DNA of 10,356 nt from JAYEJW01 sp034716535. GTDB taxonomy: Bacteria > Pseudomonadota > Gammaproteobacteria > Chromatiales > Chromatiaceae. The stretch covers positions 1 through 10,356 of the forward strand of contig JAYEJW010000348.1 of NCBI GenBank assembly GCA_034716535.1. Direction: 5' to 3'. Below the pieces are notes generated by a model. The model did no database searches. It was not told where the DNA came from and saw nothing but the letters and a program-made list of their open reading frames with translations. The translations under genes were made by a program, and so were the position numbers. Positions 1-7,749 of the stretch are shown here, one piece after another. Each line of letters begins with the position of its first letter. Within the stretch, counting starts at the first letter, position 1.

Positions 1-284
1 ATTAGCTACGGCTAGTCCTGCGCCCGCGCGCCTAGCAGCTGACCGCTTCTCGCCTCGCTGAGTCCATCAAAACCTCCCTGTCGGAGTACTAGTGCCTCGC
101 CGGAGGCCATCTATGGACCCGGTCGAGGTTGCCTCCTTATCTCTGCGCGTCGTTGATACACAGGATTGGGAGCTCTGTCCAAGACGTTACCCGCCGACGA
201 CTGTAAAATCTCCGATGGACGGGGCACCTGCACAGCACCAGCGCTGTGTGGACGTTGGACCGGGCCATTCTCGAACTGAGTGTC

Positions 285-289
285 AAGGA
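285..289 (+). promoter_or_regulatory. Ribosome binding site fixing the metalloprotease start
   Basis: AAGGA lies 9 nt before the ATG at 299, directly ahead of the signal peptide. It decides the start against in-frame upstream codons, whose translation (from 92) gives a low-complexity, non-secretory extension. Confidence 0.6.
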
Positions 290-298
290 TACATTGCG

Positions 299-1795
299 AT
301 GAAGCTTGCCTCTCTGAAAGGAATTCTGCTGACTATCGGATTGGCTGTCGTGGCCGGTCCATTACTCGCTTCCGACCTGTTTGTCTCGGCAGACAGCACA
401 GATGCCGCCAAAGCCTCTTCGGAAACCTGGGTAACCCGTGCCAGGAATGTTGCGGTCGCCATCGATGCAGTCGATGGCGTCCAACCCGCCGACGTACTCG
501 GACTCAACCTGTTCGCCGACGCCGTATTCGATGGGCGCGTGGAGGCGGTCAAGGTCCTGGGAGCCAACCGGGCCATCATCCGCGGCGTGCTTAAGGGTGT
601 GGACGGCTCCCAGTTCATGCTCGCCCGCAATCAAGACGTCCTGGTGGGCACCATCCGTGCTGGCGACCTTGGTGTCTTCTACCTGCGCCACACCCAGGGC
701 GGACACCAGGTTCAGGCCGTCGACCAGAGCGCATTGCCAGCCTGCGCCACAGGCCACGAACACGCACTCAGCGCGCCGAAGCAGTCGCTCGACCTGGCCA
801 CTGTCTATGATGACGGCTCCGTCATCGACGTGATGGTCGTTTACACGCCCAACGCCCGTATTTCGGTCGGCGGCACCACTGCCATGCAGGCCCTGATCGA
901 TCTGGCCGTTTCCGAAACCAACACGGCCTACCTCGAAAGCCAGATCAGCCACCGGATCAACCTGGTCCACAGCTACGAGGTCAACTACAGCAGCTCCGGC
1001 AGCTTCGACATCGACCTCAACCGTCTGACCAGCAATACAGATGGGTACATGGATGATGTGCATCCCACCCGGGATCAGTACAGCGCCGATCTGGTCAGCC
1101 TGTTTACGAACAACGGCCAGTACTGTGGCATCGCTTGGGTGATGACAGCCTTGACTACGGGCTTCGAAGCCAATGGCTTCAATGTGGTCTTTCACGGCTG
1201 TGCCACCGGCTACTACTCCTTCGGCCACGAATTGAGCCACAACATGGGTTCCGCCCATGATCGGGCCAACGCAGGCGCCGCGCTCTACCCGTACTCCTAC
1301 GGTTGGCGTTTCCTCGGCTCCGACGGCCTGGAATACCGTACGGTGATGGCCTACGCCCCGGGAACCCGCGTGGACCGTTTCTCCAACCCCAACGTCGCCT
1401 ACCAGGACACCGCGACGGGGACCGTCGACGACGACAATGCCCGCTCCATCAACGACGCCGCCCTGACCGTCTCCAATTTCCGGGATTCCACGGGGGTCCA
1501 GCCCCAACCGTTGGCCACCTATAGCACCGCGACCAAGATGCTGTGGGTCGGCAATACGCAGGTGATCGGCGGCAGCAACCTGGAGACCCAGTTCGTTCGC
1601 CAGGGCGGCAGTTTCATACTGACCTACATGGGTCCCCCCACGACCTTCGACGTCGGCGCCACCTATGACCCCTTGACCGAGGTGATGGTCGTGCCCAACG
1701 GCACGATCATCGAGACACAGGAGAGCTTCTCCCTCGAGTTGCTGCGAACGGGGGGCAGCAAGTTTCAGATTACCGGATACACGATCACCCCTTAG
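299..1795 (+). CDS. Secreted M72-like (reprolysin-type) zinc metalloendopeptidase
   Basis: Predicted exported zinc endopeptidase that would cleave proteins outside the cytoplasm. The 498-aa product starts with a signal peptide (K2, hydrophobic 8-22, likely cleavage after LLA at 24). A propeptide-like region follows (about 26-165), then a catalytic domain opening at VMVVYTPNA (178-186). The zinc site is HELSHNMGSAHD (310-321), that is H310, E311, H314 and H320, and a Met-turn lies at VMAYAPG (349-355, M350). This HExxHxxGxxHD arrangement is typical of metzincins; the sequence around it resembles peptidyl-Asp metalloendopeptidases (family M72). Residues from about 405 to 498 form a beta-rich tail of unknown role. 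C276 and C301 flank the approach to the active site and may form a disulphide. The ATG at 299 is preferred over in-frame starts from 92 because AAGGA (285-289) lies 9 nt upstream and the signal peptide begins there. The gene converges with the CHAT gene on the other strand. The family is confident; the exact substrate preference is not. Confidence 0.9.
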   Translation: MKLASLKGILLTIGLAVVAGPLLASDLFVSADSTDAAKASSETWVTRARNVAVAIDAVDGVQPADVLGLNLFADAVFDGRVEAVKVLGANRAIIRGVLKGVDGSQFMLARNQDVLVGTIRAGDLGVFYLRHTQGGHQVQAVDQSALPACATGHEHALSAPKQSLDLATVYDDGSVIDVMVVYTPNARISVGGTTAMQALIDLAVSETNTAYLESQISHRINLVHSYEVNYSSSGSFDIDLNRLTSNTDGYMDDVHPTRDQYSADLVSLFTNNGQYCGIAWVMTALTTGFEANGFNVVFHGCATGYYSFGHELSHNMGSAHDRANAGAALYPYSYGWRFLGSDGLEYRTVMAYAPGTRVDRFSNPNVAYQDTATGTVDDDNARSINDAALTVSNFRDSTGVQPQPLATYSTATKMLWVGNTQVIGGSNLETQFVRQGGSFILTYMGPPTTFDVGATYDPLTEVMVVPNGTIIETQESFSLELLRTGGSKFQITGYTITP

Positions 1796-1840
1796 TCGGG
1801 GTCCGGTGACGGGGGTACCGAGCGGCTTGAGGCGACCGGT

Positions 1841-4800
1841 CTATCGGGCGTCTTCGCGTGGCGCACCTCGATCCAGAGCAAGCTCGGATAAGGCAAAGAG
1901 CGTGTAGATCAGGCCCAACGGATTGCCTTTGGAAAGAAAGTGCTGCCGGACGTCGAGCAGGGATTGGCCGGCCGGTCTTCCGGAGAGGAACATCTGAAGA
2001 TACTGCTCCGCGAACTCGGTCGCTAACGGCTCCCACACGGGCACCTCCGTTCCCACCATCCCGGCCGCGCCGATATCGTTGACGAACTTACGCACGAACG
2101 GAGCCAAGGCGTCGGGACTGAATGCCGCCGTGCTGCAGCCGTTGAGGATTACGAGCGGATGACGGGGCCACCTGTAGGTCTCGTCCAGGGTGTAGATCAT
2201 AATTTCCCGCGCTTGGTCGGCTGGTCCGACCTGGACCTCCAGGCGCGACGTGTCGTCTGTCGGGTCGGCCGAGCCGCCGCGCGCGTGGCAGAAGAAGTAA
2301 ACGACGTCCAAGTCCTCGTTTTTCAGGTCCTTGAGAATCTGTTGACGATCCGCCGACTGGCCGGAGAGTTGTGCGGTCGTGCCCGGATCGCTGAGGACCG
2401 TCTCGATGCGGGAAAGATGCTTTGAGGAGCTGTCGAGGCCTCCGTTGTAGCCGATGGTCAAGTGCGGTGGATCGGAGGGGCCGACTCGGTCCCTTCGCTC
2501 TCGTTCAATAGGGTTCGATTTGTCGACCTCGTGGGGCGGCAGCTCGATGATGTGCTGGAAGCCCCAGAAGTGTCGAGGACAGACCACCTGGTTCTTGGTG
2601 ATGGGGGTGCCCCCGTCAGGTGCCGTTTGGGCCGCGTGATTCGGGTAGAGTGGACAATTGAAGTGGTCTTCGCACCTGGTTGCCTCTTGCCCGCCCCCCC
2701 GGTTTGGCAACGCCGCCAGACAAACCCTGTCCACCAGATCCTTTCCGTCCAGATCGGAGGCGGGACTGAGGGGATAGGGATCAAACGGCCGGTCATAGAT
2801 CGCCGCCCAGGGGATGACGTTCTCGAGCAGGACGTGAGCGACACCGATGGTCTGCCCTGGTTTCGCTTCGAGCGCTTCTCGAAACCGTTTGCGCAGATCA
2901 GTATCTCCTACGGGGACCACGGCGTCGTACAGGCGCGATCCGGCGTGGGCGAGCTTGAACAGAGCCACGCGCAGCCGCTCGTTGCTGCCCGAGTTGTCGC
3001 TGTTGGCAAAGCGGTAGAAGGCATCGGGGGATCCGTCGTTCACATCGATATGGCCGGTTGCGATCTCATCGAACGTCTTGCGGACCGCTTCGACGATCTT
3101 CGGAAGGTTTCGATTGATGCGCGCGCTGAATCCTTCGCTGCCTTTGATCGACACGGTCGGCTTGCCGTTCACATGGTTGGCGACGATGCCTAGGACCCGC
3201 CCGGGCAGTCGATCGGCCTGGTCGAGATTGGGTTCCTCGCTATACTCGACCCGCGGGAGATAGCCGACGTCATCAACATCGCTCTTGGCCACTCCAAGTG
3301 CCCTGGCAAGTCGGACGCGCTGGCGGGCGGGGGAGGGGATCGGCTCCTCCTCCCTGTAGACAAGGGCGGCGAGTCGAAGCGACATCAGGACGTGCTGACG
3401 GCAGTAGAGTGTCACACGCAGCGCGGACGCCCCCTTTTGCCGCGGCGTCACGGGAAACGTCAGCAGATCGCTATCGGCATCGCGCGGTAGCCACAGATCG
3501 CGTACGGGATCCCCTTCGACCTCGAAATCAATGCCCGTAACCGCCACCTCCAACCACACGCCCTTCGTCTCTTTTCGCCACTTGAAGACCTCCTCGTTCA
3601 GCACCGTGGAGCCCACGGTCTGGGCCAGCATATCCTGGGTCCCGATCTGAACTCCAAGGTGGACGCGCTCGCCGAGCTCGAGGCGGGCCTCTTTCTGATC
3701 GATGGTTTGGATGGTGCCGGCGAGCGTCTCCTGCCAGAAGAGCGCATTGACGTGACGCCTCCGTTTGCTCCGACGCCTGGCCGCTCGTCTTCGCGATTCC
3801 ACGATTTCCGGGCGCCGGCGCGGCGCGAGCACCAGCTTCTCCCGAACTGCAGCGAGCTCCTCGGCCATCGGCGACAGCCCATCACGCTCCCTCAGGTTGA
3901 AGGTCCAATTGGCCCACCGGGCGGCAAAAGGGCCGAGGGACTCCATGATGCGTGTTCCGGGGACGATGAGGTCGACCGGGAGGTTCTTTCTGGCCGGCAG
4001 GGGACCCGCCAGGTCGATCCACAGCTTGGTAAGCTCGGGGTGCTTCCAGGCGACCGTGGCTGGAGAGACGGTGTCTTTCTGCCCCAACGCATCCGTGAGC
4101 ACAACAAGCTCCAATCCCGATGCCGAGGGACGCACGCCTTCCTCCCGGCCCCCACCGGCAAACAGGACGGCCCGCGAGTGACGGTCATATCTGCCGATGC
4201 TGTCCTTCACGGCGACATCCAGCGGGTCATCGTGAATCAACCGGTCGTAGAACGCCTGATAGTAGTCCGGATCCTCACGCCCGCCCTGACTGACCACGAC
4301 GGCCGGTCCGCCTCGTCTGATCAATGCGGTGGCAAGCCCGTACAGTGCGGATGCCTCGTCGCTGGTCGAGCAGTTCAGGACGACGAGGCGTGTTTGCAGG
4401 GAAGACGTGAGCCGACTTAACCACCCCAGGGTGCCGATTCGGCGCGGATCCGTGAGGGCGAGCATCGCCGCAGGGTCCCGCGGGACCAGAACGTCGTCAA
4501 AGTGGAGGATGTCGACTTTCGGCCAGCCCTCAGGACCGTGCCCTTGGGCGACGACCGACGACGGGCAGGTCGTCATCTGAACCGCCTGCGCAACTTCACC
4601 CTCCGAACGGCTGGCGAACAGGCGCCGGATCGTGGCGGGGAGGTCCCGTCCGGGCACCGGGTCCACCTGCACGAATCTCAGAGGCAGGGCCACCGCCCCC
4701 TCACCACCCGTCTGGCGGACATGCGTGCCCCGCACGATGATGATCTCGTCCGGCAGATCGAGATGCGACAGCGCGCGTTCCCAGTCGAGGATCGCAAACG

Positions 4801-5095
4801 GCGGGGCGTCTATGTCGAGAACGATCCGTTTTCGCCTCTCGATGGGCGTCCCGCCCGCGTTGACCGGAGGGGACGGGCTCATGTCGACGAAATCGCGGAA
4901 CGACGGCTGCTCACGGATCAGTAGGCGTTCGAGCCGGCGCCCCGTCTTATCGCGAAGGAGCCGGTCCGCGGTCTGTGCCGAGAGGCGCCGACCGACCGCG
5001 ATGTCCTGTCCCGCGACCCTCAGGACGAGCCGACCGTCGTCGGCTCGGCGCACGGAGATCCTGAGGTCAGTACGCAGATACTCGAGCCGTGACAT
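1841..5095 (-). CDS. Double-CHAT domain protein: N-terminal pseudo-CHAT and C-terminal active CHAT protease
   Basis: The 1084-aa product is predicted to be a cytoplasmic caspase/separase-like cysteine protease. The C-terminal CHAT domain (about 750-1075) has the usual entry motif VIPWAAIYDRPF (760-771), FWGFQHIIE (843-851), the catalytic His in VVYFFCHARGG (H937) and the catalytic Cys in LVILNGCSTA (C987). An N-terminal region (about 90-315) repeats the plan: VDILHF (194-199), RLVVLNCSTSDEAS (236-249), GGPAVVVSQ (262-270) and a following helix. The His position is occupied by V202 and the Cys is shifted by one, so it is probably a pseudoprotease. Between them lie an Arg-rich stretch (426-448) and a beta-rich region (about 475-580). 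C808, H811, C814 and C839 form a possible metal-binding cluster inside the C-terminal domain. The start is the ATG at 5095, 16 bp after the stop of the 808-aa membrane protein, with AGGAGG overlapping that stop. CHAT proteases act in bacterial conflict systems such as Craspase; the role here is inferred. Confidence 0.88.
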   Translation of the reverse strand: MSRLEYLRTDLRISVRRADDGRLVLRVAGQDIAVGRRLSAQTADRLLRDKTGRRLERLLIREQPSFRDFVDMSPSPPVNAGGTPIERRKRIVLDIDAPPFAILDWERALSHLDLPDEIIIVRGTHVRQTGGEGAVALPLRFVQVDPVPGRDLPATIRRLFASRSEGEVAQAVQMTTCPSSVVAQGHGPEGWPKVDILHFDDVLVPRDPAAMLALTDPRRIGTLGWLSRLTSSLQTRLVVLNCSTSDEASALYGLATALIRRGGPAVVVSQGGREDPDYYQAFYDRLIHDDPLDVAVKDSIGRYDRHSRAVLFAGGGREEGVRPSASGLELVVLTDALGQKDTVSPATVAWKHPELTKLWIDLAGPLPARKNLPVDLIVPGTRIMESLGPFAARWANWTFNLRERDGLSPMAEELAAVREKLVLAPRRRPEIVESRRRAARRRSKRRRHVNALFWQETLAGTIQTIDQKEARLELGERVHLGVQIGTQDMLAQTVGSTVLNEEVFKWRKETKGVWLEVAVTGIDFEVEGDPVRDLWLPRDADSDLLTFPVTPRQKGASALRVTLYCRQHVLMSLRLAALVYREEEPIPSPARQRVRLARALGVAKSDVDDVGYLPRVEYSEEPNLDQADRLPGRVLGIVANHVNGKPTVSIKGSEGFSARINRNLPKIVEAVRKTFDEIATGHIDVNDGSPDAFYRFANSDNSGSNERLRVALFKLAHAGSRLYDAVVPVGDTDLRKRFREALEAKPGQTIGVAHVLLENVIPWAAIYDRPFDPYPLSPASDLDGKDLVDRVCLAALPNRGGGQEATRCEDHFNCPLYPNHAAQTAPDGGTPITKNQVVCPRHFWGFQHIIELPPHEVDKSNPIERERRDRVGPSDPPHLTIGYNGGLDSSSKHLSRIETVLSDPGTTAQLSGQSADRQQILKDLKNEDLDVVYFFCHARGGSADPTDDTSRLEVQVGPADQAREIMIYTLDETYRWPRHPLVILNGCSTAAFSPDALAPFVRKFVNDIGAAGMVGTEVPVWEPLATEFAEQYLQMFLSGRPAGQSLLDVRQHFLSKGNPLGLIYTLFALSELALDRGAPREDAR

Positions 5096-5107
5096 CGTAG
5101 GGGCTGG

Positions 5108-5113
5108 CCTCCT
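5108..5113 (-). promoter_or_regulatory. Shine-Dalgarno of the CHAT gene overlapping the upstream stop codon
   Basis: AGGAGG on the minus strand uses the last two bases of the TAG stop (5114-5112) of the 808-aa gene and sits 12 nt before the ATG at 5095. The arrangement suggests translational coupling of the two genes. Confidence 0.65.
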
Positions 5114-7538
5114 ACTTGGGTACTCCCGGGATCAGCTTCTGCAGTGCTTGGAGGGATTTGTCCGACGCCGCCAGATCGATACCGAAACCCCAGAGCAGAG
5201 CTACGATCAAGTCGAGCGGACCGCCCCATGTCAGATTGTTCGCCCACAGCAGGGCAATCCCGACCATTACGGAGAAAGCGAACAGGACGATGCTGCTGAG
5301 CGCATCGAAATACAGGATCGTCCTGGCGGCCGATGCCGCCGACGGCGGTATTCCGAGCTGGATTTCCGGGAGCTTGGCGAACGCCTCTTCGGGTGCGGCC
5401 TTCAGAGCCGGGGCCGGTTCGGCAACCGCGCCGGGTGCTTTCTTGGGATCGACGGCGCCCAATCGTTCTCCGCCGGAAGCACGGTGGTAAACGGACTCAG
5501 CCTCGACCAAGGCGTTCTGGGTTTCGCGGCAGGAGGCGAGCGCGCCGGGAAGATCCTCGGGCGCAAGCTTGGCACCCTCATCGGGAAGGGTCTCGAGACG
5601 ACTCTGCAACCTGCTCACCGTCATATTTACTTCCTGGTCGTCCTTGATGTCTTCCTTGGCCTTCCGAAGGCTGGTGAACTTCACCACCGCTGTTCGGGCC
5701 TTTTCGCGAAGACCCCCGGATACCGTTGCCGTATAGGCGGCAAGCGCCCGGTTGTATGCGTTCATTGCTTCGCCCGCATCGGTGATCTGATCGACCGGAC
5801 GTAACGCTTCCGGCACCGTTTTGCCGAGCCCCTTCCAGGCGTCGTCTGGAGTACCGAGCGGAGCATCCCCGGCCACCGCGCCGAGGAGATCCCGGCTCAG
5901 GATCCTCGCGAGCCCAAGGCGAGCGTCCTCCGCCGCCGTTCGCGCGCCATCCACATCGGCCTTGTCGAGCAGGGTCTGCGCCGCTTCGAGCTTGGCGGTG
6001 ACTTCGCTGGTGATCGCCGCCTGCACCGTCTCGATGGTTACCGCGCCCGCCCACTCTTTGACCTGCTTGTTCAGGGTCTGCAGATCCTCCGCAAGTGCCT
6101 TGCTCTGTGCCTGTTTCCTGACGCGGTCCTCCATGGTACGCAGCGTTTCCGCGTGTTCTTTGCGCTGTTCTTCCGTCCATGTCCCGATGACGTATGTGCG
6201 AACAACGTCCAGCTCCTTCTTGAATGCCTCCATGTCATCCGCCCCCTCTATTCCATCGAGCCAGCGATGAAGGTCGATCCAATCCTTGACGAGTGGAACG
6301 TGAGACCTGACGGCGTCGATGCTCGCATCGGCATCGGAGACATCCCGGAACTGGAGATCCGTCAATATCTCATCGAGACGCGTCGTCAGCGCATCGAAGA
6401 CCTGCGCTTCCGTCCCGTCCCGAAGGGCGAGCGAGGTGCGTTGCTGCGTCAACTTCTCCTTGAGCTGAAGCGCTTCGCGCTGGCTTACCAGGCGCTCGCG
6501 GACCCCGGACCGATATAGCCGCAGCAAAAAGGACGCGATGACGCCGAAGAAGATCAGTAGGGCCGCCACCATCCAACCCGCCCGCACGAGGATCGTCACC
6601 TGGGCCGACTTTCCGCGGTGCTCTTCGGCTTCGACCGTGAGGGTCCCCTCGTACCGTCCGGGTACCGTCAGACCCTCCACATTCAGGCGCATGCCGACTG
6701 GACGGTAGGCGGCCAGTTGATATGGCCAATAAAACGGCTTCCCTTCGCTGTCGGTCAGCCGGTAGGCCGCGAAGTCGGCAGCGATCTTCGTGTCGTCGCT
6801 GAGTTTGCGGGTGAGCGAGCCAAGTACGGGCTCGACGAGGGACAGTTTCGATCCGCCATCGTTCTGGAGCGTGACCCAAAGTCCCGCATCCTGTGCCCAG
6901 CTAAGGTAAGACGTGACCAAGGTCGCCCCGGCTGGCGTGATCGTCACAGGGGTCTCCTCGACCGTGCGTTGGACAATGACCAGCTTGCTCTCCCGCCGGC
7001 CTCCGTAGATGAGTGTCAGTGTACTGCGATAGGTTCCCGGCTCCACGAAACTGGCCGAAAAGCCCAGTCGCATGCTGCCGAGCCCGGGTGCCTGCTGAGC
7101 CCCATAAAAGGATCGCTCGTTGATGGTCCATCGGGTGTGGACTTCCTTTCCGTCCGGACCTTTGAACAGCGTTGTGCGGATATCGACGTCCTTCACCGGC
7201 AAGTCGTTGATTGCCTCGACGAGAATCTGCTGACGGAAGGTTTTCGTCGTGGTCTTGAAGCTATAGCCTTCCTCGGATGCTCCGACCAGCCGCAGGCCAG
7301 GCTCTTTTCTTGTTGGAGCGGACGCCTCTTCCTTTTCCGAAGGCGTGTCCCGCGTTTCAGCGAGCGCTGGGGGCTCCATGGAGACGAAAAGGAGAGTCGC
7401 CGCGAGGATCGTGCTGAGACCGGTTGCGATTGCGCGCCGCATATGACCCAAGGGTAGGCCTGGCCCCGCAGCTGACCCCGCAATTGCGTGATCGGCGCGG
7501 GTGGCCTCTGGATGAAGTCGCGCGTCTATGTCTGACAT
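5112..7538 (-). CDS. Multi-pass membrane protein with periplasmic beta-sandwich region and long cytoplasmic helical region, partner of the CHAT protease
   Basis: I do not recognise a named family for this 808-aa protein. A cytoplasmic tail (1-34) precedes a hydrophobic segment (about 35-56) ending in PALA-E, which could be a signal anchor or be cleaved at 60. Residues about 82-318 are beta-rich and look like two Ig-like domains, each ending in a PGTY/PGRY strand (167-170 and 293-296). A second membrane helix lies at about 320-341, ending LLRLYR. A charged, helical, probably coiled-coil region follows (about 345-690), then a Pro/Ala linker (about 698-735), a helix pair (741-766 and 771-790; WGGPLDLIVALLWGFG) and a short cytoplasmic tail. 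The start at 7538 has AGGGAG 9 nt upstream; an alternative ATG at 7442 (MRRAIATG) would give a conventional signal peptide but lacks a clear ribosome site. Its position directly before the CHAT gene suggests it is the sensor, anchor, effector or substrate of that protease. Confidence 0.85.
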   Translation of the reverse strand: MSDIDARLHPEATRADHAIAGSAAGPGLPLGHMRRAIATGLSTILAATLLFVSMEPPALAETRDTPSEKEEASAPTRKEPGLRLVGASEEGYSFKTTTKTFRQQILVEAINDLPVKDVDIRTTLFKGPDGKEVHTRWTINERSFYGAQQAPGLGSMRLGFSASFVEPGTYRSTLTLIYGGRRESKLVIVQRTVEETPVTITPAGATLVTSYLSWAQDAGLWVTLQNDGGSKLSLVEPVLGSLTRKLSDDTKIAADFAAYRLTDSEGKPFYWPYQLAAYRPVGMRLNVEGLTVPGRYEGTLTVEAEEHRGKSAQVTILVRAGWMVAALLIFFGVIASFLLRLYRSGVRERLVSQREALQLKEKLTQQRTSLALRDGTEAQVFDALTTRLDEILTDLQFRDVSDADASIDAVRSHVPLVKDWIDLHRWLDGIEGADDMEAFKKELDVVRTYVIGTWTEEQRKEHAETLRTMEDRVRKQAQSKALAEDLQTLNKQVKEWAGAVTIETVQAAITSEVTAKLEAAQTLLDKADVDGARTAAEDARLGLARILSRDLLGAVAGDAPLGTPDDAWKGLGKTVPEALRPVDQITDAGEAMNAYNRALAAYTATVSGGLREKARTAVVKFTSLRKAKEDIKDDQEVNMTVSRLQSRLETLPDEGAKLAPEDLPGALASCRETQNALVEAESVYHRASGGERLGAVDPKKAPGAVAEPAPALKAAPEEAFAKLPEIQLGIPPSAASAARTILYFDALSSIVLFAFSVMVGIALLWANNLTWGGPLDLIVALLWGFGIDLAASDKSLQALQKLIPGVPK

Positions 7539-7547
7539 CCTCGTGTA

Positions 7548-7553
7548 CTCCCT
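7548..7553 (-). promoter_or_regulatory. Shine-Dalgarno of the 808-aa gene overlapping the stop of a 39-aa ORF
   Basis: AGGGAG on the minus strand shares bases with the TAG (7554-7552) that ends the 39-aa ORF and lies 9 nt before the ATG at 7538. The same stop/SD overlap occurs at the next junction of this operon, which supports both the start choice and the reality of the small ORF. Confidence 0.55.
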
Positions 7554-7671
7554 ATCTTGCGAACCGATCTAGCGTAAACGCCGCGAAGCGCTCGTTTTCG
7601 CCGGCAATGCGAAAGCTCAAGGCCAAGTAAAGTACCGCGATACCAATGACTAAGAGAAAGCCGTAGTCCAT
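7552..7671 (-). CDS. Candidate 39-aa single-pass membrane protein heading the CHAT operon
   Basis: A short ORF read by hand: ATG at 7671, TAG at 7554-7552. The product starts MDYGFLLVIGIAVLYLALSF, a single membrane-spanning helix, followed by a charged tail rich in Arg, Glu and Phe (RIAGENERFAAF, then TLDRFAR). The stop overlaps the ribosome site of the 808-aa gene and only 13 nt separate the stop from the next ATG, so it could be the first gene of a coupled operon. No clear Shine-Dalgarno precedes it, but a GTTGGGT core-like sequence ends about 10 nt before its ATG, as in integron cassettes. It could be a small regulatory subunit of the membrane protein, a leader peptide that couples translation, or a chance ORF. 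No family is recognised. Confidence 0.5.
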   Translation of the reverse strand: MDYGFLLVIGIAVLYLALSFRIAGENERFAAFTLDRFAR

Positions 7672-7679
7672 TTTTCTGA

Positions 7680-7688
7680 CACCCAACG
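7680..7688 (-). repeat. Direct repeat copy 1 bounding the AT-rich gene (GTTRRRY-like core)
   Basis: The minus-strand sequence CGTTGGGTG matches CGTTGCGTG at 8147-8139 in 8 of 9 positions. Homology extends into the following bases: 13 of 17 positions match when counted from each GTT. The two copies flank exactly one gene. Confidence 0.55.
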
Positions 7689-7749
7689 ACAAAGCTGTGG
7701 GGCGCGAGCGCGGTAGCGCGCAGCGCCCCCCACGAGCGCCTCTTTATGT
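7681..7749 (-). other. attC-like site (degenerate) at the end of a putative gene cassette
   Basis: On the minus strand the segment ends with GTTGGGT (7687-7681), which matches the integron core GTTRRRY. Next to it, CTTTGT (7694-7689) can pair with ACATAAAG (7749-7742) leaving one T unpaired, as in L'/L'' arms with an extrahelical base. A GC-rich hairpin lies between. The expected RYYYAAC partner (R'') is not recognisable; the nearest candidate, CTGCAAC, matches 5 of 7 positions. The element may be a decayed attC or a coincidence. Confidence 0.35.
7697..7733. repeat. GC-rich stem-loop following the small membrane protein gene
   Basis: Arms GTGGGGCGC (7697-7705) and GCGCCCCCCAC (7723-7733) pair with a two-base bulge, and inner GCGC/GCGC arms close a GGTA loop. 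It lies 11 bp past the stop (7744) of the minus-strand 126-aa gene. No T tract follows on the minus strand, so it is not a typical intrinsic terminator. Its position before GTTGGGT fits the folded centre of an integron attC site. Confidence 0.6.

Noticed and set aside
92..298. In-frame 69-aa N-terminal extension of the metalloprotease
   Set aside because: The extension would bury the signal peptide. The ATG at 299 has a good ribosome site and begins the hydrophobic signal.
362..1507. Long minus-strand open frame opposite the metalloprotease
   Set aside because: It lies opposite a clear metzincin gene and its Gly/Val/Asp-rich translation has no recognisable motif; such frames are common in GC-rich DNA.
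1796..1840. Bidirectional terminator between the convergent metalloprotease and CHAT genes
   Set aside because: Short GC-rich complementary pieces exist, but there is no stable stem followed by a T tract on either strand.
2462..3193. 243-codon plus-strand open frame opposite the CHAT gene
   Set aside because: It runs opposite the CHAT domain and the Cys/His cluster and shows no independent coding signs.
4632..5804. 390-codon plus-strand open frame spanning the CHAT/membrane protein junction
   Set aside because: It is antisense to two well-supported genes and has Arg/Ser-rich composition without domains.
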